From Candidatus Poribacteria bacterium (GTDB lineage Bacteria; Poribacteria; WGA-4E; WGA-3G): a stretch of DNA of 32,810 nt. How positions within the stretch are numbered: the first letter of the stretch is position 1; every line of letters begins with the position of its first letter. Below, in pieces: positions 5,778-14,274 of the stretch. Position numbers and translations under genes: made by a program. The notes below the pieces were generated by a model. The model was not told the DNA's origin. It searched no databases and saw nothing but the letters and a program-made list of their open reading frames with translations. The DNA lies in assembly GCA_022394775.1 (NCBI GenBank), contig JAGFCB010000107.1, forward strand, positions 1 through 32,810, read 5' to 3'.

Positions 5778-8288
5778 TTATCCTTCGCGTTTCCCAGCAT
5801 AGACTGTGCTACCCGAAACGGCGAGTGTGAAACCTTTTCCCTCAATAGGTGAAATCCCGTCCTGATCTTCTAAACCCGTGTCGTGCCATGCGGTTTCGCC
5901 GCGTCGCCATCTGAAAAGTTTATGCCTGTATTCCATAAAGACAGTATCCTTGGTGACCGCAAGCGTTCCATTTGTTCTCCATTCTTCAAAGACATTGCCT
6001 TCAATCAAATTGTGTTGATCGGCTTTCGCTGGCTTCTGTGCCTTATCAACATCATCGTTCTTTCTCGCCTCCATACGTTTTTTCCACAATTCCGTGTGTA
6101 AGGTCTCCTCTTCAAAATCTGGGACACCTTCAACCGGTAGAAATACATTACCAGCATCAGAGAGACGAAAAAGTGTAACGCCACGCAATTCACTGGTACT
6201 GGCATAGAGCAGATCATCGGCTATTGCGACCTTCTCTTTTAGTGTTACCAGTGAAGCATTCTTGTCTGTACTTAAGCCGACGGATTCCCACGACTCACCG
6301 CCATCTGCAGACTTGAGCATCTCCATAGGCGTTAGCGCGTAGAGAACGTTTTGGACCGTAACCAAATATCGGACATAAGAGTTCACCAATCCGGTCATAA
6401 AGGGATCCCACGTGGCACCGCCATCCGTTGAGCGTATTATTCCTGAAGGATTGGTTACGTAGAAATTGTTCTCGTCCAACACGACGACAGGAGACGCGCC
6501 AATGACGAGGGGAAACGCGCCCGTCGCGCGTCTATTGCGTTCAGGATTCATCCATGTCTCACCGCCGTCATCAGATCGTAAAACACCGCCGGCACCCACC
6601 AACATAAGCGCATCTGCAAGTGGAACAACCTTGACTGCAGCTATTAGCTTGACTGGATGCTCGTGAATATTGGGTGTAATATCAGTCCAGAAATCACCGA
6701 GGTCGGTTGAATAGAAAACCGCGGCATGAGGCCCGTGTTGCAGACTTGCGATTGTTCCGACGTAGAGTTTATCTTCGGCAACTGCTAAGGATCTAATGCC
6801 GTGTGGGACCGGTATTGGCAAGTTTTTCCAATCGTCAGTAAATCGGAAAAGCCCCTGATTTGTGCCAACAAACAATGTGTTGTCAATGGCAAGCGCGTCC
6901 CATATCTGGAAATTGGGGTTAATTCCCTCCGGTAGATTATCGGTTCGTAACGCCTTTCCTATGGGTTTCCACTGCTTACCGACATCCTCAGAACGAAAGA
7001 CCTCTGTACTGAGAACGAGGTACATTGCCGTATCTGTGATAACCAATGCAATCGCACGTCCTTCCGGGCGTGCTCCGAGGCTATGCCATGTCTTACCCTC
7101 ATCAATTGAGACTAAGAGTTCATTGGGTGTAAAGAGGTAAAGGGTGCCTTCGCGTTCTGCCATGACAGGATTGAACTCCCGATTTGGACCACTAACACTG
7201 ACAAGCACCCACGCGTCCGATTCTTCTGTGAGACGATAGAGTCCTGTTTTTGCAATCGCATAGAGGGTCCGGTCAGATGTGAGAAAGAGCCCGGCTTTCC
7301 AAACACCGCCGGGGCCTTTGGTCTGTACCCATTCTGCTTTAGCGACTGGAAGGGTGGTCTTGTCCGCTTGTGCGGCTGCGAAGAGTAGCGGTTCTGATTG
7401 GAATCCGGCACCCCTATTTTTACCGAATGTATCGGATATTCCGAATTGGGTGTGTATGTCGGACTTGCGCGCTGACACTTGAATAGTTGGTGTATCAACG
7501 AGTTCTATTGTCATCTCCGATGTCGCGTCGAAATCGTAAGGCTGTTGGAAACGAGATAGTGCCCGCGGGCTTGTCCCGATCATCAGGATAACCAAAAAGG
7601 TCGAAGCGAAAGAGATACCCCACGGTAGCCACGGTTTGCTCACTGAAGGGGCTGCCGGTTTGATGCGTGCAACCTCCTGCGCGATATTCTCTGTTAGATG
7701 TGGAGAGAGTTGGAAACTACTGAAGACCTCTTGAATGATAGCTTCTTGTTTTTCTAAGCGTTGTCGGGCGCGGTGTAGCCGACTCCTAACTGTATTTGGC
7801 GATACGCCGAGAAACTGGCTAATCTCTGCCCCCGACATCTCTGCCAGATAGTAGAGCGTTACGACGGTGCGTTCGCTCTCTGGCAACTTGTTCAGGAGAC
7901 GTTTGACGAGTTCGCGCCGTTGTTCAATCGCTGCTGTCTCGTTGCGGACCACCTCATATTGCGCGTAGCAGGCTTCTTCAAGTTCCTCCATAGACATGGC
8001 ATCCAGTGATCTTGTCGGCACCTGCTTCTTGCGGAGCCATGAAACACAGTGCCGCGTCGCAATCACGTAGAGCCAACCGGGGAACTGCTCTGGACGTTTC
8101 AGTGTTGAGAGTCTCTTGTAAGCCTTGAGAAAAACATCCTGCGTGAGTTCCTCAGCGATATGGAAATCCCCGATTTTACGCCAAACGAGCGCGTGCACTG
8201 ATTTCTGATATTTATTAACGAGCGCGGTAAATGCGTTTTGATCGCCATCTAAGACCAATTGAATGAGATCCGCATCATTTGCCTTCAT
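5778..8288 (-). CDS. ECF sigma factor fused via one TM helix to an Asp-box propeller (ends at premature TAA)
   Basis: 836 residues. Residues 1-90 are sigma region 2 (AEELTQDVFLKAYKRL, WLYVIATRHCVSWLRKK). Residues 125-180 are region 4 (LPESERTVVTLYYLAEMS, then the helix-turn-helix ISQFLGVSPNTVRSRLHRAR). After a short linker, one hydrophobic segment at 221-240 (LPWGISFASTFLVILMIGTS) would cross the membrane, and about 600 residues of repeated blades follow with Asp-box motifs such as DEGKTW, DGGETW, DGGATW and DGGESW. The sigma domain is expected in the cytoplasm and the propeller outside. This suggests a one-piece sensor and transcription factor, perhaps released by proteolysis; no separate anti-sigma gene is adjacent. 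The ATG at 8288 has AGGAG upstream. The TAA at 5778-5780 interrupts the propeller, and the missing blades follow in frame. The sigma and membrane parts are unaffected, so partial function is possible. Confidence 0.88.
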   Translation of the reverse strand: MKANDADLIQLVLDGDQNAFTALVNKYQKSVHALVWRKIGDFHIAEELTQDVFLKAYKRLSTLKRPEQFPGWLYVIATRHCVSWLRKKQVPTRSLDAMSMEELEEACYAQYEVVRNETAAIEQRRELVKRLLNKLPESERTVVTLYYLAEMSGAEISQFLGVSPNTVRSRLHRARQRLEKQEAIIQEVFSSFQLSPHLTENIAQEVARIKPAAPSVSKPWLPWGISFASTFLVILMIGTSPRALSRFQQPYDFDATSEMTIELVDTPTIQVSARKSDIHTQFGISDTFGKNRGAGFQSEPLLFAAAQADKTTLPVAKAEWVQTKGPGGVWKAGLFLTSDRTLYAIAKTGLYRLTEESDAWVLVSVSGPNREFNPVMAEREGTLYLFTPNELLVSIDEGKTWHSLGARPEGRAIALVITDTAMYLVLSTEVFRSEDVGKQWKPIGKALRTDNLPEGINPNFQIWDALAIDNTLFVGTNQGLFRFTDDWKNLPIPVPHGIRSLAVAEDKLYVGTIASLQHGPHAAVFYSTDLGDFWTDITPNIHEHPVKLIAAVKVVPLADALMLVGAGGVLRSDDGGETWMNPERNRRATGAFPLVIGASPVVVLDENNFYVTNPSGIIRSTDGGATWDPFMTGLVNSYVRYLVTVQNVLYALTPMEMLKSADGGESWESVGLSTDKNASLVTLKEKVAIADDLLYASTSELRGVTLFRLSDAGNVFLPVEGVPDFEEETLHTELWKKRMEARKNDDVDKAQKPAKADQHNLIEGNVFEEWRTNGTLAVTKDTVFMEYRHKLFRWRRGETAWHDTGLEDQDGISPIEGKGFTLAVSGSTVYAGKREG

Positions 8289-8902
8289 TGATATCTCCTG
8301 ACAGAAAATATTGGTTTCATAATATAATGACGCTCGTAAAAGTCGAAATGTTGCATAAAGTGCGTATTACGCAAGGATTCATAAAAAAATGCGTAAGTTC
8401 TATGCCATTTTAGGATTCAGAACTTAGGTTGTCAGGACTCGCGTTTTGGAAATGAGGCGAAATCGTTATTAATGGTATTCAGTTGTCAGTTGTCAGTTAT
8501 CGGTAGGTGCGCTTCCAATCATAGACGGGGCCCCGGTTGATGGATTGAGAGGAGTTGGAAGAGTGGAAGTGCGGAAGGGCATAAGCCGATGAGAGGTGTT
8601 TCTTAGGGATGATCGGTACTTTTCCGTAACAAGTATAGGACTTACGCAGCCCCCACTGCAGGCGGGGTTTCAAACCCTGAAGAAACACCCTATCAAAAAC
8701 CCTGCAGTACGTCATACGTCTGTTATCATGTAAAAAATGCGTAAGTCCTGAAGTAGTGGATAAGCAATGAATGGTTTGCCTACTATAAATTAGAAACTTA
8801 ACCGCACCAGACAACACACTGGCGGGCTGCGGAAAAACAAGCGATGGTTTCCTTTCACCGCTTGTTCCGGTACATCGGTTCGTTTTGATAGAGATTATCG
8901 GC
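8289..8902. other. Gene-free gap with repeats
   Basis: About 614 bp without a credible gene. It holds a degraded family B end (TGCGTAAGTTCT near 8390-8401), a TCAGTTGTCAGTTGTCAGTTAT simple repeat at about 8479-8500, and a full family B element at 8637-8749. The open frame at 8497-8817 on the minus strand runs through the repeat and has no recognisable domain. Confidence 0.6.
8637..8749. repeat. Miniature inverted-repeat element, family B copy 3
   Basis: AGGACTTACGCA at 8637 and TGCGTAAGTCCT ending at 8749 are perfect terminal repeats. The core has one arm of the GCAGGCGGGGTTT palindrome seen in copies 2 and 5, but the second arm is disrupted. No exact flanking duplication was found. Confidence 0.75.
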
Positions 8903-9814
8903 TTATGTGTTTGTATCTTCCCAATCTATCTCATCAAGCGATTTTGCGACCAAGGCTTTCTCAAATAGCGCGTCCAGCTGCGAAAGTTGTTGGATCGCGT
9001 TAATACGGTTCACAAAGGGTCGAGGGATATGACCAAATTGTCGCTGTAGAAGTTTGAGAACGGCATCGCGTTTGGCGCGGAGCTCGCCTTGTTCAATACC
9101 TTGTTCAATACCTTGTTCAATACCTTGTTCAATACCGCGTTGGATAACGCGTTCGTAAAAAGGTGATTCTTGCATGATTGCCTCCAATGTCGGATCCTGA
9201 AAAAGTTCCGGCGGATGGATGAGACTCCCGAAAACAGAGAGCGCGAATAAAAGGGTTGCCCGCATTTGATTATCAACAGCCGCCGTCTGCGTCGCCTCAA
9301 TACACTTCTCAATCCACGCCTGAGCTCCCAACTCAGCAGGCGGCTTCATCAAAGCCGTGAACGGCAGCAACCCAACCGCTGTAGGATCCAAAAACGATTC
9401 GCCTTCTAACTCATACACTCGGATAACATTATACGCAAACTGTATACCGCCGCGTTCGGGGGTGCCATAACTATATACACCAGGATCCCGTAGCCCAGCG
9501 GGAGGGCGGAAATACAACACTGTTGAATACACGTTCTTTTCATACAGATGAACGAGGGAACTTGAATACGCAAGCATCCGCAAGGGCATCGGTTTATGCC
9601 GGCTGTCGTCGGTTTGTGCCTCTATATGCAGGATCGCCGCCTCATCGGGCAACTGGATATGAAACGTCATATCACTGCGATGCACCCGCACCGTGGCTTG
9701 CTCTGTACTGACACGCTCACCGACTTCTACCTCCGAGGTCTTCAACGCTAACGCGGCCAAGGCACGCGGGAACTCGCTGGTAATGTGTTTGAAAAGTTCA
9801 TCGTAACCTGACAT
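8903..9814 (-). CDS. Rpn/YhgA-like PD-(D/E)XK nuclease family protein
   Basis: 303 residues from the ATG at 9814 (MSGYDELFKHITSEFPRAL). The N-terminal part fits the Rpn/transposase-31 group of PD-(D/E)XK nucleases: RSDMTF with D48, then ILHIEAQTD with E65-x-Q67. This is followed by a helical middle and a C-terminal EQGI tandem repeat (GIEQGIEQGIEQGIEQGE) before a coiled KRDAVLKLLQRQFG tail, as is common in this group. Rpn proteins promote recombination or act as DNases in E. coli; their role elsewhere is little known. A longer frame from 9850 is open, but its start falls in the -35 box. The chosen start is 6 nt after a good -10 box, so the mRNA would be leaderless, and no ribosome-binding site is seen. 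It is a stand-alone gene next to degraded sequence. Confidence 0.75.
   Translation of the reverse strand: MSGYDELFKHITSEFPRALAALALKTSEVEVGERVSTEQATVRVHRSDMTFHIQLPDEAAILHIEAQTDDSRHKPMPLRMLAYSSSLVHLYEKNVYSTVLYFRPPAGLRDPGVYSYGTPERGGIQFAYNVIRVYELEGESFLDPTAVGLLPFTALMKPPAELGAQAWIEKCIEATQTAAVDNQMRATLLFALSVFGSLIHPPELFQDPTLEAIMQESPFYERVIQRGIEQGIEQGIEQGIEQGELRAKRDAVLKLLQRQFGHIPRPFVNRINAIQQLSQLDALFEKALVAKSLDEIDWEDTNT
9089..9136 (-). repeat. Four perfect 12-bp tandem repeats inside the Rpn-like gene
   Basis: The unit TTGTTCAATACC (plus strand) occurs four times without mismatch, encoding (GIEQ)n on the minus strand. Copy changes would add or remove 4 residues and keep frame. Perfect identity suggests recent slippage. 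Confidence 0.9.
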
Positions 9815-9820
9815 ACAAAT

Positions 9821-9850
9821 AGTATAATGGCTTTTACGCGAAAATGTCAA
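9821..9850 (-). promoter_or_regulatory. Promoter of Rpn-like gene, leaderless type
   Basis: On the minus strand, TTGACA (9845-9850), an 18-nt spacer and TATACT (9821-9826) precede the ATG at 9812-9814 by only 6 nt. Transcription would start about at the A of the ATG. Confidence 0.7.
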
Positions 9851-9859
9851 CGCTTTTTT

Positions 9860-10309
9860 TCACACGTCTCTCTGTTTCCTATCCAGTGCAAAAGCAACAC
9901 CCGCCAGAACTATTTCCGCCGACAACATCCAAACCCGACACAGCAACGCAACGAGCACGGCTTGGGGTGCTGGCATGTAGTTTGCCAATAACAGTCCTAA
10001 AAGCCCTTCACGAATGCCTAATCCTCCGGGTGTCAGGAAACTTAAAAATCCGATAATCCATGCGAAAGCAAAGCAGGCGGTGAGAACGCCTGCGTCTGCC
10101 CACTGGACAGATGCAAAACTTTGGACAAACAGAAAAAAGGCGACCCCTTGGCATATCCACAACAAGAGGTGTCCGGCAATAACGTCCATCCAAAGTCTTG
10201 AATGTTGTCCAAGTGATGTGAGTGTTTTGAGGGACTCCCGCGCGTGGGTGGATACCTTTGGAATCAGAAGCAGGGTTACGCGGTTTGAGCACCCAGATGA
10301 GCGGCTATT
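9860..10309 (-). pseudogene. C-terminal remnant of a UPF0104/LPG-synthase-like membrane protein
   Basis: The frame is open from 10309 down to the TGA at 9860, about 149 codons. Its internal ATG at 10189 begins MDVIAGHLLLWICQGVAFFL. Family-like sequence begins upstream of that ATG (VTLLLIPKVSTHARESLKTL at about 10220-10279), and the diagnostic FLTPGGLGIREGLLGLLLANY block is present. The complete family (lysylphosphatidylglycerol-synthetase-like flippase domain, UPF0104) has 300 or more residues with 6-8 helices; only the last three or so helices remain. No start codon or ribosome-binding site suits the fragment. The upstream junction falls in an unrelated small open frame, so the 5' part was lost by deletion or rearrangement. 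Confidence 0.7.
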
Positions 10310-10452
10310 CTAATTTCGAGCGTATTCCAAGCAGAATCGCGCGTAGCTCTCTCTGATTCACAAACTGCTGAGGCAGTTTCAGAGAAAATTACAGATGAAA
10401 AAAGAATGGCAATCAATAAAAAAGAAAAAAATAAACGGTTTTTCAAAATCAT
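10276..10452 (-). CDS. Small predicted secreted ORF of unknown function, possibly chimeric
   Basis: 58 residues from the ATG at 10452, with AAGGAG 7 nt upstream. The first 29 residues form a typical signal peptide (MILKNRLFFSFLLIAILFSS, ending ETASA). The tail VCESERATRDSAWNTLEIR is followed by sequence that overlaps the UPF0104 remnant in another frame, and the stop is at 10276-10278. The good start region but unrelated tail suggests that the 5' end of a secreted-protein gene was joined to other DNA. It could be expressed, but no family is recognised. Confidence 0.4.
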   Translation of the reverse strand: MILKNRLFFSFLLIAILFSSVIFSETASAVCESERATRDSAWNTLEIRIAAHLGAQTA

Positions 10453-10576
10453 GAAAATGCTCCTTGTAAACGAAATAAATTGGATTCAGAGAGTCTAAAA
10501 AGTATCTGATTCTGTATCCAATCCTTTTTGGATATGAAGAAAATTTTGTTCCTCTTTGGCAGATTCCATCAGCTTT

Positions 10577-10870
10577 TCAGATAATGTGGACAGCTGCGGC
10601 ATATTTTTTCAGGAAGTGAGCGGTAGGTGCCATCATAAAGTCTTTTAGCACCTTGGCTGTTTCAACGGCGGTGGTACCAGATTGCAATCCTTGCATGTCC
10701 ATCGCCATGAACCGATAAGAAAGCATGATTTCACGAGTTTTATGCCCATGATCCCCCATCACGCCGATAGGGGCGTGGCTATCCGGACGGGACTTTGGCG
10801 TGTCTGCAGATGTTCAAGCAAGCAGATAAAAAAACAGATAACAGGTTAAAAGTAAATAAAAACTTTTCAA
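10577..10870 (-). pseudogene. Remnant of a secreted protein with MGDHxHK-MLSYRFM motif, in-frame TGA
   Basis: GGAGG at 10876-10880, directly after the macB-like stop codon, precedes a TTG at 10868-10870. This starts a signal-peptide-like stretch MKSFYLLLTCYLFFYLLA, then a TGA at 10814-10816, then in the same frame TSADTPKSRPDSHAPIGVMG and DHGHKTREIMLSYRFMAMDMQG to a stop at 10577. The MGDHxHK...MLSYRFMxMDMxG signature is one I associate with secreted, histidine/methionine-rich proteins of Bacteroidetes and related bacteria; this association is from memory. With both a nonsense codon at the signal-peptide end and a short C-terminus, it looks dead. It was probably the third gene of the WD40-permease transcript. 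Confidence 0.6.
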
Positions 10871-10880
10871 GAACGCCTCC

Positions 10881-12149
10881 TTAATTCTCGGCACGGAGTG
10901 CATCAATAGGTGAAAGTCGTGCCGCTCGTATTGCAGGATAGACTCCGAAACTAATGCCCATGAGCACCGAAAAGAGGACGGAAATGAGTATCCACTGTCC
11001 AGAGAGGACGACGGGCCACTTTTCCACGATGGGCAGGATACGCACCGCAAGGCGTGCCATGCCGTGTGCTGCGAGCCAACCGCCTGCAATCCCGAGGAGG
11101 GTACCACAGAGACAGAGGCAGATGGATTCGGTTAGGAATTGGTAAAAGATGTGCAGTCGTTTTGCGCCGACGGCTTTGCGTAACCCTATCTCGCGTGTTT
11201 TCTCACCTACGGAGACGAGACAGATATTCATAATACCGATGCCACTGACAAGCAACGAGAAACCAGCGATGCCCCCCAAGGCAATCTTTATCATTTTTTC
11301 AACACGTTCAAGTTGTTTGACAGTTCGTTTGGGCATCCAATAATATACAAAGTTATGGGTACCCCGGTGTCTTTTACCAATCACCTTCCGAGCGGATTTA
11401 ACCACATCGTAAGCATCTGCATCTTTTTGAAAAAAGATAATAAGCCTTTCAACATAGCGGATGCCCGTAATACGTTGTTGGTACGTTGTTATCGGAACGC
11501 ATATCATATCATCTAAACTCCCCCAGGTAATACTAAGGTTCCTCCCTTTCGGTGCCATGGTACCGACAACGCGCATTCTAACCGGTGTTTGCCGCCAATG
11601 ATTCCGAATTTTCACCTCTTGACCGATCGCGGAGGCTTTTCCGAACAATTCTACCGCAACGTTTGCGCCTAAGACGCAGACCTGTGCGGCGTTGTTGATA
11701 TCGTTTTCGGAGAGAAATCTACCCACTTTCAACTCGTACCGCAAGAGTTCGGCATAGTCTGCTGTTACGCCTTCCAGATCGGCACCTCTGAATTCTCCGC
11801 CCAAGCTGCTGGTGACAAATATTCTATCTCTCCGATTCCGGGGTAGGACACCTGTGACCTCCGAGCATTCTGCCTCAATCGCAGAAGCGTCGCCCAAAGT
11901 ATATCGCTCCGTTGTTGGATATCGTCGGCCGCGTCTCCAAACAGATTGGCGTGTCCAGAATTGGATTTGATTTGCCCCTCCGATTTTTTCGATGTCCTCG
12001 GCGATGATCTGTTTCGCGCCATCGCCGATAGCCATCATACAGAGGACGCTCGCAATGCCGATGAGGATGCCGAGGATGGATAATCCGGCACGGAACCTAT
12101 TTTCCTGGATATGCCGCATACCGGTAGCAATTGCATCAGAGAATTTCAT
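10881..12149 (-). CDS. MacB-like ABC transporter permease (FtsX family)
   Basis: 422 residues. It has the MacB/LolC layout: a first helix at about 22-42 (AGLSILGILIGIASVLCMMAIG), a periplasmic MacB_PCD domain to about 290, then three helices at about 292-314, 340-362 and 384-405. The cytoplasmic coupling motif GEKTREIGLRKAVGAKRLHI is at 315-334 and the protein ends FGVYPAIRAARLSPIDALRAEN. Such permeases work with a MacB-type ATPase in efflux, lipoprotein release or mechanotransmission. No ATPase gene is in the window, so the partner must be encoded elsewhere. The start is 23 bp after the WD40 gene with a weak GGGTG site, which argues for co-transcription. Function beyond the family is unknown. 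Confidence 0.85.
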   Translation of the reverse strand: MKFSDAIATGMRHIQENRFRAGLSILGILIGIASVLCMMAIGDGAKQIIAEDIEKIGGANQIQFWTRQSVWRRGRRYPTTERYTLGDASAIEAECSEVTGVLPRNRRDRIFVTSSLGGEFRGADLEGVTADYAELLRYELKVGRFLSENDINNAAQVCVLGANVAVELFGKASAIGQEVKIRNHWRQTPVRMRVVGTMAPKGRNLSITWGSLDDMICVPITTYQQRITGIRYVERLIIFFQKDADAYDVVKSARKVIGKRHRGTHNFVYYWMPKRTVKQLERVEKMIKIALGGIAGFSLLVSGIGIMNICLVSVGEKTREIGLRKAVGAKRLHIFYQFLTESICLCLCGTLLGIAGGWLAAHGMARLAVRILPIVEKWPVVLSGQWILISVLFSVLMGISFGVYPAIRAARLSPIDALRAEN

Positions 12150-12172
12150 GCAACACCCAAATCAATGTCGGA

Positions 12173-14170
12173 TTAAGAACCTACTACGAATTTCAGGTCC
12201 CAGAGGAGGAGGGTGCTGTCAAAACTGCCACTCGCTAAGAGGGTGCCGTCGGGTGAAAACGCGAGATCTTGGACATCGGTCGGGTGCCCCCAGAAAGTCG
12301 CAATGTTTTCTCCAGTGGCAACTTCCCATAAGTGAATAGGCACCTTTTCTGTTTCCACGCTTGGATTCCACCACACGCCAGAAGCAAGATATTTCCCACA
12401 AGGTGAAAACGCCAAGGCACGCAGATATGGATCATGCGGAAGATTCCAGAGCGTTCGACAACTATTGACATCCCACAATCGAATTTGGTTTCCCATGCCA
12501 CAAGCAATCTTATGACCACAAGGTGAAAACGCGACAGTAGAAAAACAGTTGACACGGAACTCCGGAATTTCTTTCCCCATATCAATGTCCCATAGATTTG
12601 CCATCGTGCCAGAAGAACTCGGAATACTTACAAGGTGTTTACCGTCGTGGCTGAATATAAGGCGGCTGATCCTATCATCATCCCACTTCCCTTCTAAGGG
12701 AGTTTGTGTGTGAAAACACAGCGGGGGAGAGTGTGTGAACACACAGCGCACGTCACCACTTCTCATATCCCATACATACAGACGCCCTTTGCTATCCGCG
12801 CACGCGATGAGATGTCGTAGCGGGGCGTGTGCAGCGGCAGTCACCACTGCTTCTGGGTCAGGAAGTGTAAATGTCATAGGTGTCGTGTTTTCGTCGGTTT
12901 CCCCTATTTTAGCGGTTATTTTAACACTGTTTTCATCATACGTAAATGTTGTCGAGCGAATTTTCTCTGAAGTGGACACAAAAACGGCTTGTGGGTCATC
13001 GGATATTTTGAAAAAAGTGGGTGGTTGCGTGGGGTTGGCAATATCCCAGAAGAGTGTGCTTCCATACCGTCCAGCTGCCAACTTTTTGCCATCTTGTGAA
13101 AACGCTACGGAATTCGGAGTACCGTTGATATGTAAATAAGGCAACTTGCGGGGTTTGGTATCTCCGGGTGACCGGATTGCCCATTCCTTTTCCCCAGCAA
13201 CGACAAGATGCGAACTGCTTGAAAAAAGTGCTTTTTTAGTTTCCCATTCCTTTTCAACGTACGTGTAGCGTTTTTCATGACGTTCCACGTCCCACACGAC
13301 GATAGTGCCGCTTTCCAGAGTGTTTTCTGTGGCATGAAGAACGCCTTCCTGTGAATAGCAGACGCTCATGCGAGCGGTGGCATCATAGTTCTGATAGACT
13401 CCCTCTTGCTCCCAAGTCTTCACATTCCATACTTGCACTGTGCCTTTATCGCTGCCGATGGCCAGCGTTTGTCGACAAGGTGAAAAGCAGAGGCTACGCA
13501 CAAAGCGCGGTTGTTCGGTAAGACAGGCGATGCGCTCACCGGTTACGACATCCCACACCAAAACAACATCGGAGCCATCTGTTGTCCCGGCAGCCGTACA
13601 CGCCAGCAGGCGACTGTCTGGCGAAAAAGCAACGGGTCGAGGGAGAGAGGGGGAAGAGCTGCGTGTTTCTCTTTCGGGTTCATGGAACGTAGTCAGCGGT
13701 GTGCCGGTTCTGGGGTCCCAGGTGTAGACAATCTCACAACGGAAACCCGTTGCGGCCAGGTGCTGGTTATCAGGTGAAAAGGCAAGAGACCGAATTGGAG
13801 TCGTCCCGGGGACTGGCTCTTTTAGCCCTGGGTGCACAATTTTTGTAATGCAGGTGCTCCGCTGGATATCCCACACTTTGATAACACCGTCCCAGTTGCC
13901 GGTCGCAGCCAATCGCCCATCAAGAGAAATCGTAATGGCACCCAGCATCCCGCGTTCTCTTTCCCATAGAGCAATAGGTTGCATTGTAGCGAGTTCATAC
14001 CACCATAACCCAATTTTGGTTGCGGCTGCGAGGTATGTACCATCCGGCGATACTGCCATCGCCATCACAGATCCATGTCCGAACCGAGAAATCGCACCCT
14101 CCGGTAAAGCCCAGCTCATGGGGTGCCCGTTGTCAGCGACAATGGGCGTGGCTCCTGTTTTTTCTGACAT
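12173..14170 (-). CDS. WD40-repeat protein
   Basis: 665 residues made almost wholly of WD40 repeats. About twelve W-D strands are visible (VIKVWDI, VLVWDVV, TVQVWNV, IVVWDVE, TLFWDIA, RLYVWDM, QIRLWDV, IHLWEVA, LLLWDLK and others), paired with VAFSPDxxxLA strands, consistent with two propellers. There is no signal peptide, transmembrane segment or catalytic domain, so it is probably a cytosolic protein-interaction scaffold. AGGAGG lies 10 nt before the ATG at 14170. It is the first gene of a likely two- or three-gene transcript with the MacB-like permease (23-bp gap). Several repeats carry SPCG in place of the usual SPDG. The binding partner is not evident. Confidence 0.9.
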   Translation of the reverse strand: MSEKTGATPIVADNGHPMSWALPEGAISRFGHGSVMAMAVSPDGTYLAAATKIGLWWYELATMQPIALWERERGMLGAITISLDGRLAATGNWDGVIKVWDIQRSTCITKIVHPGLKEPVPGTTPIRSLAFSPDNQHLAATGFRCEIVYTWDPRTGTPLTTFHEPERETRSSSPSLPRPVAFSPDSRLLACTAAGTTDGSDVVLVWDVVTGERIACLTEQPRFVRSLCFSPCRQTLAIGSDKGTVQVWNVKTWEQEGVYQNYDATARMSVCYSQEGVLHATENTLESGTIVVWDVERHEKRYTYVEKEWETKKALFSSSSHLVVAGEKEWAIRSPGDTKPRKLPYLHINGTPNSVAFSQDGKKLAAGRYGSTLFWDIANPTQPPTFFKISDDPQAVFVSTSEKIRSTTFTYDENSVKITAKIGETDENTTPMTFTLPDPEAVVTAAAHAPLRHLIACADSKGRLYVWDMRSGDVRCVFTHSPPLCFHTQTPLEGKWDDDRISRLIFSHDGKHLVSIPSSSGTMANLWDIDMGKEIPEFRVNCFSTVAFSPCGHKIACGMGNQIRLWDVNSCRTLWNLPHDPYLRALAFSPCGKYLASGVWWNPSVETEKVPIHLWEVATGENIATFWGHPTDVQDLAFSPDGTLLASGSFDSTLLLWDLKFVVGS

Positions 14171-14274
14171 TTCTTATGTTCCTCCTAAAAACTATCCGTT
14201 CTAATACCATTTCTGAATAACGACTTCTTATTCTCCATTAACAGCTTATGCTACAAGTGAGAGATATATTCATC

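Noticed and set aside
8497..8817. 106-codon minus-strand open frame
   Set aside because: It runs through a family B element and simple repeats, with no domain, no ribosome-binding site, and peptide sequence typical of translated repeats.
9089..9136. Possible CRISPR-like array
   Set aside because: The units are contiguous 12-bp repeats without spacers and encode an in-frame EQGI tail.
10814..10816. TGA as a selenocysteine codon in the MGDHxHK remnant
   Set aside because: It falls at the signal-peptide end rather than at a redox site, the downstream protein is short, and no SECIS-like structure was evident.
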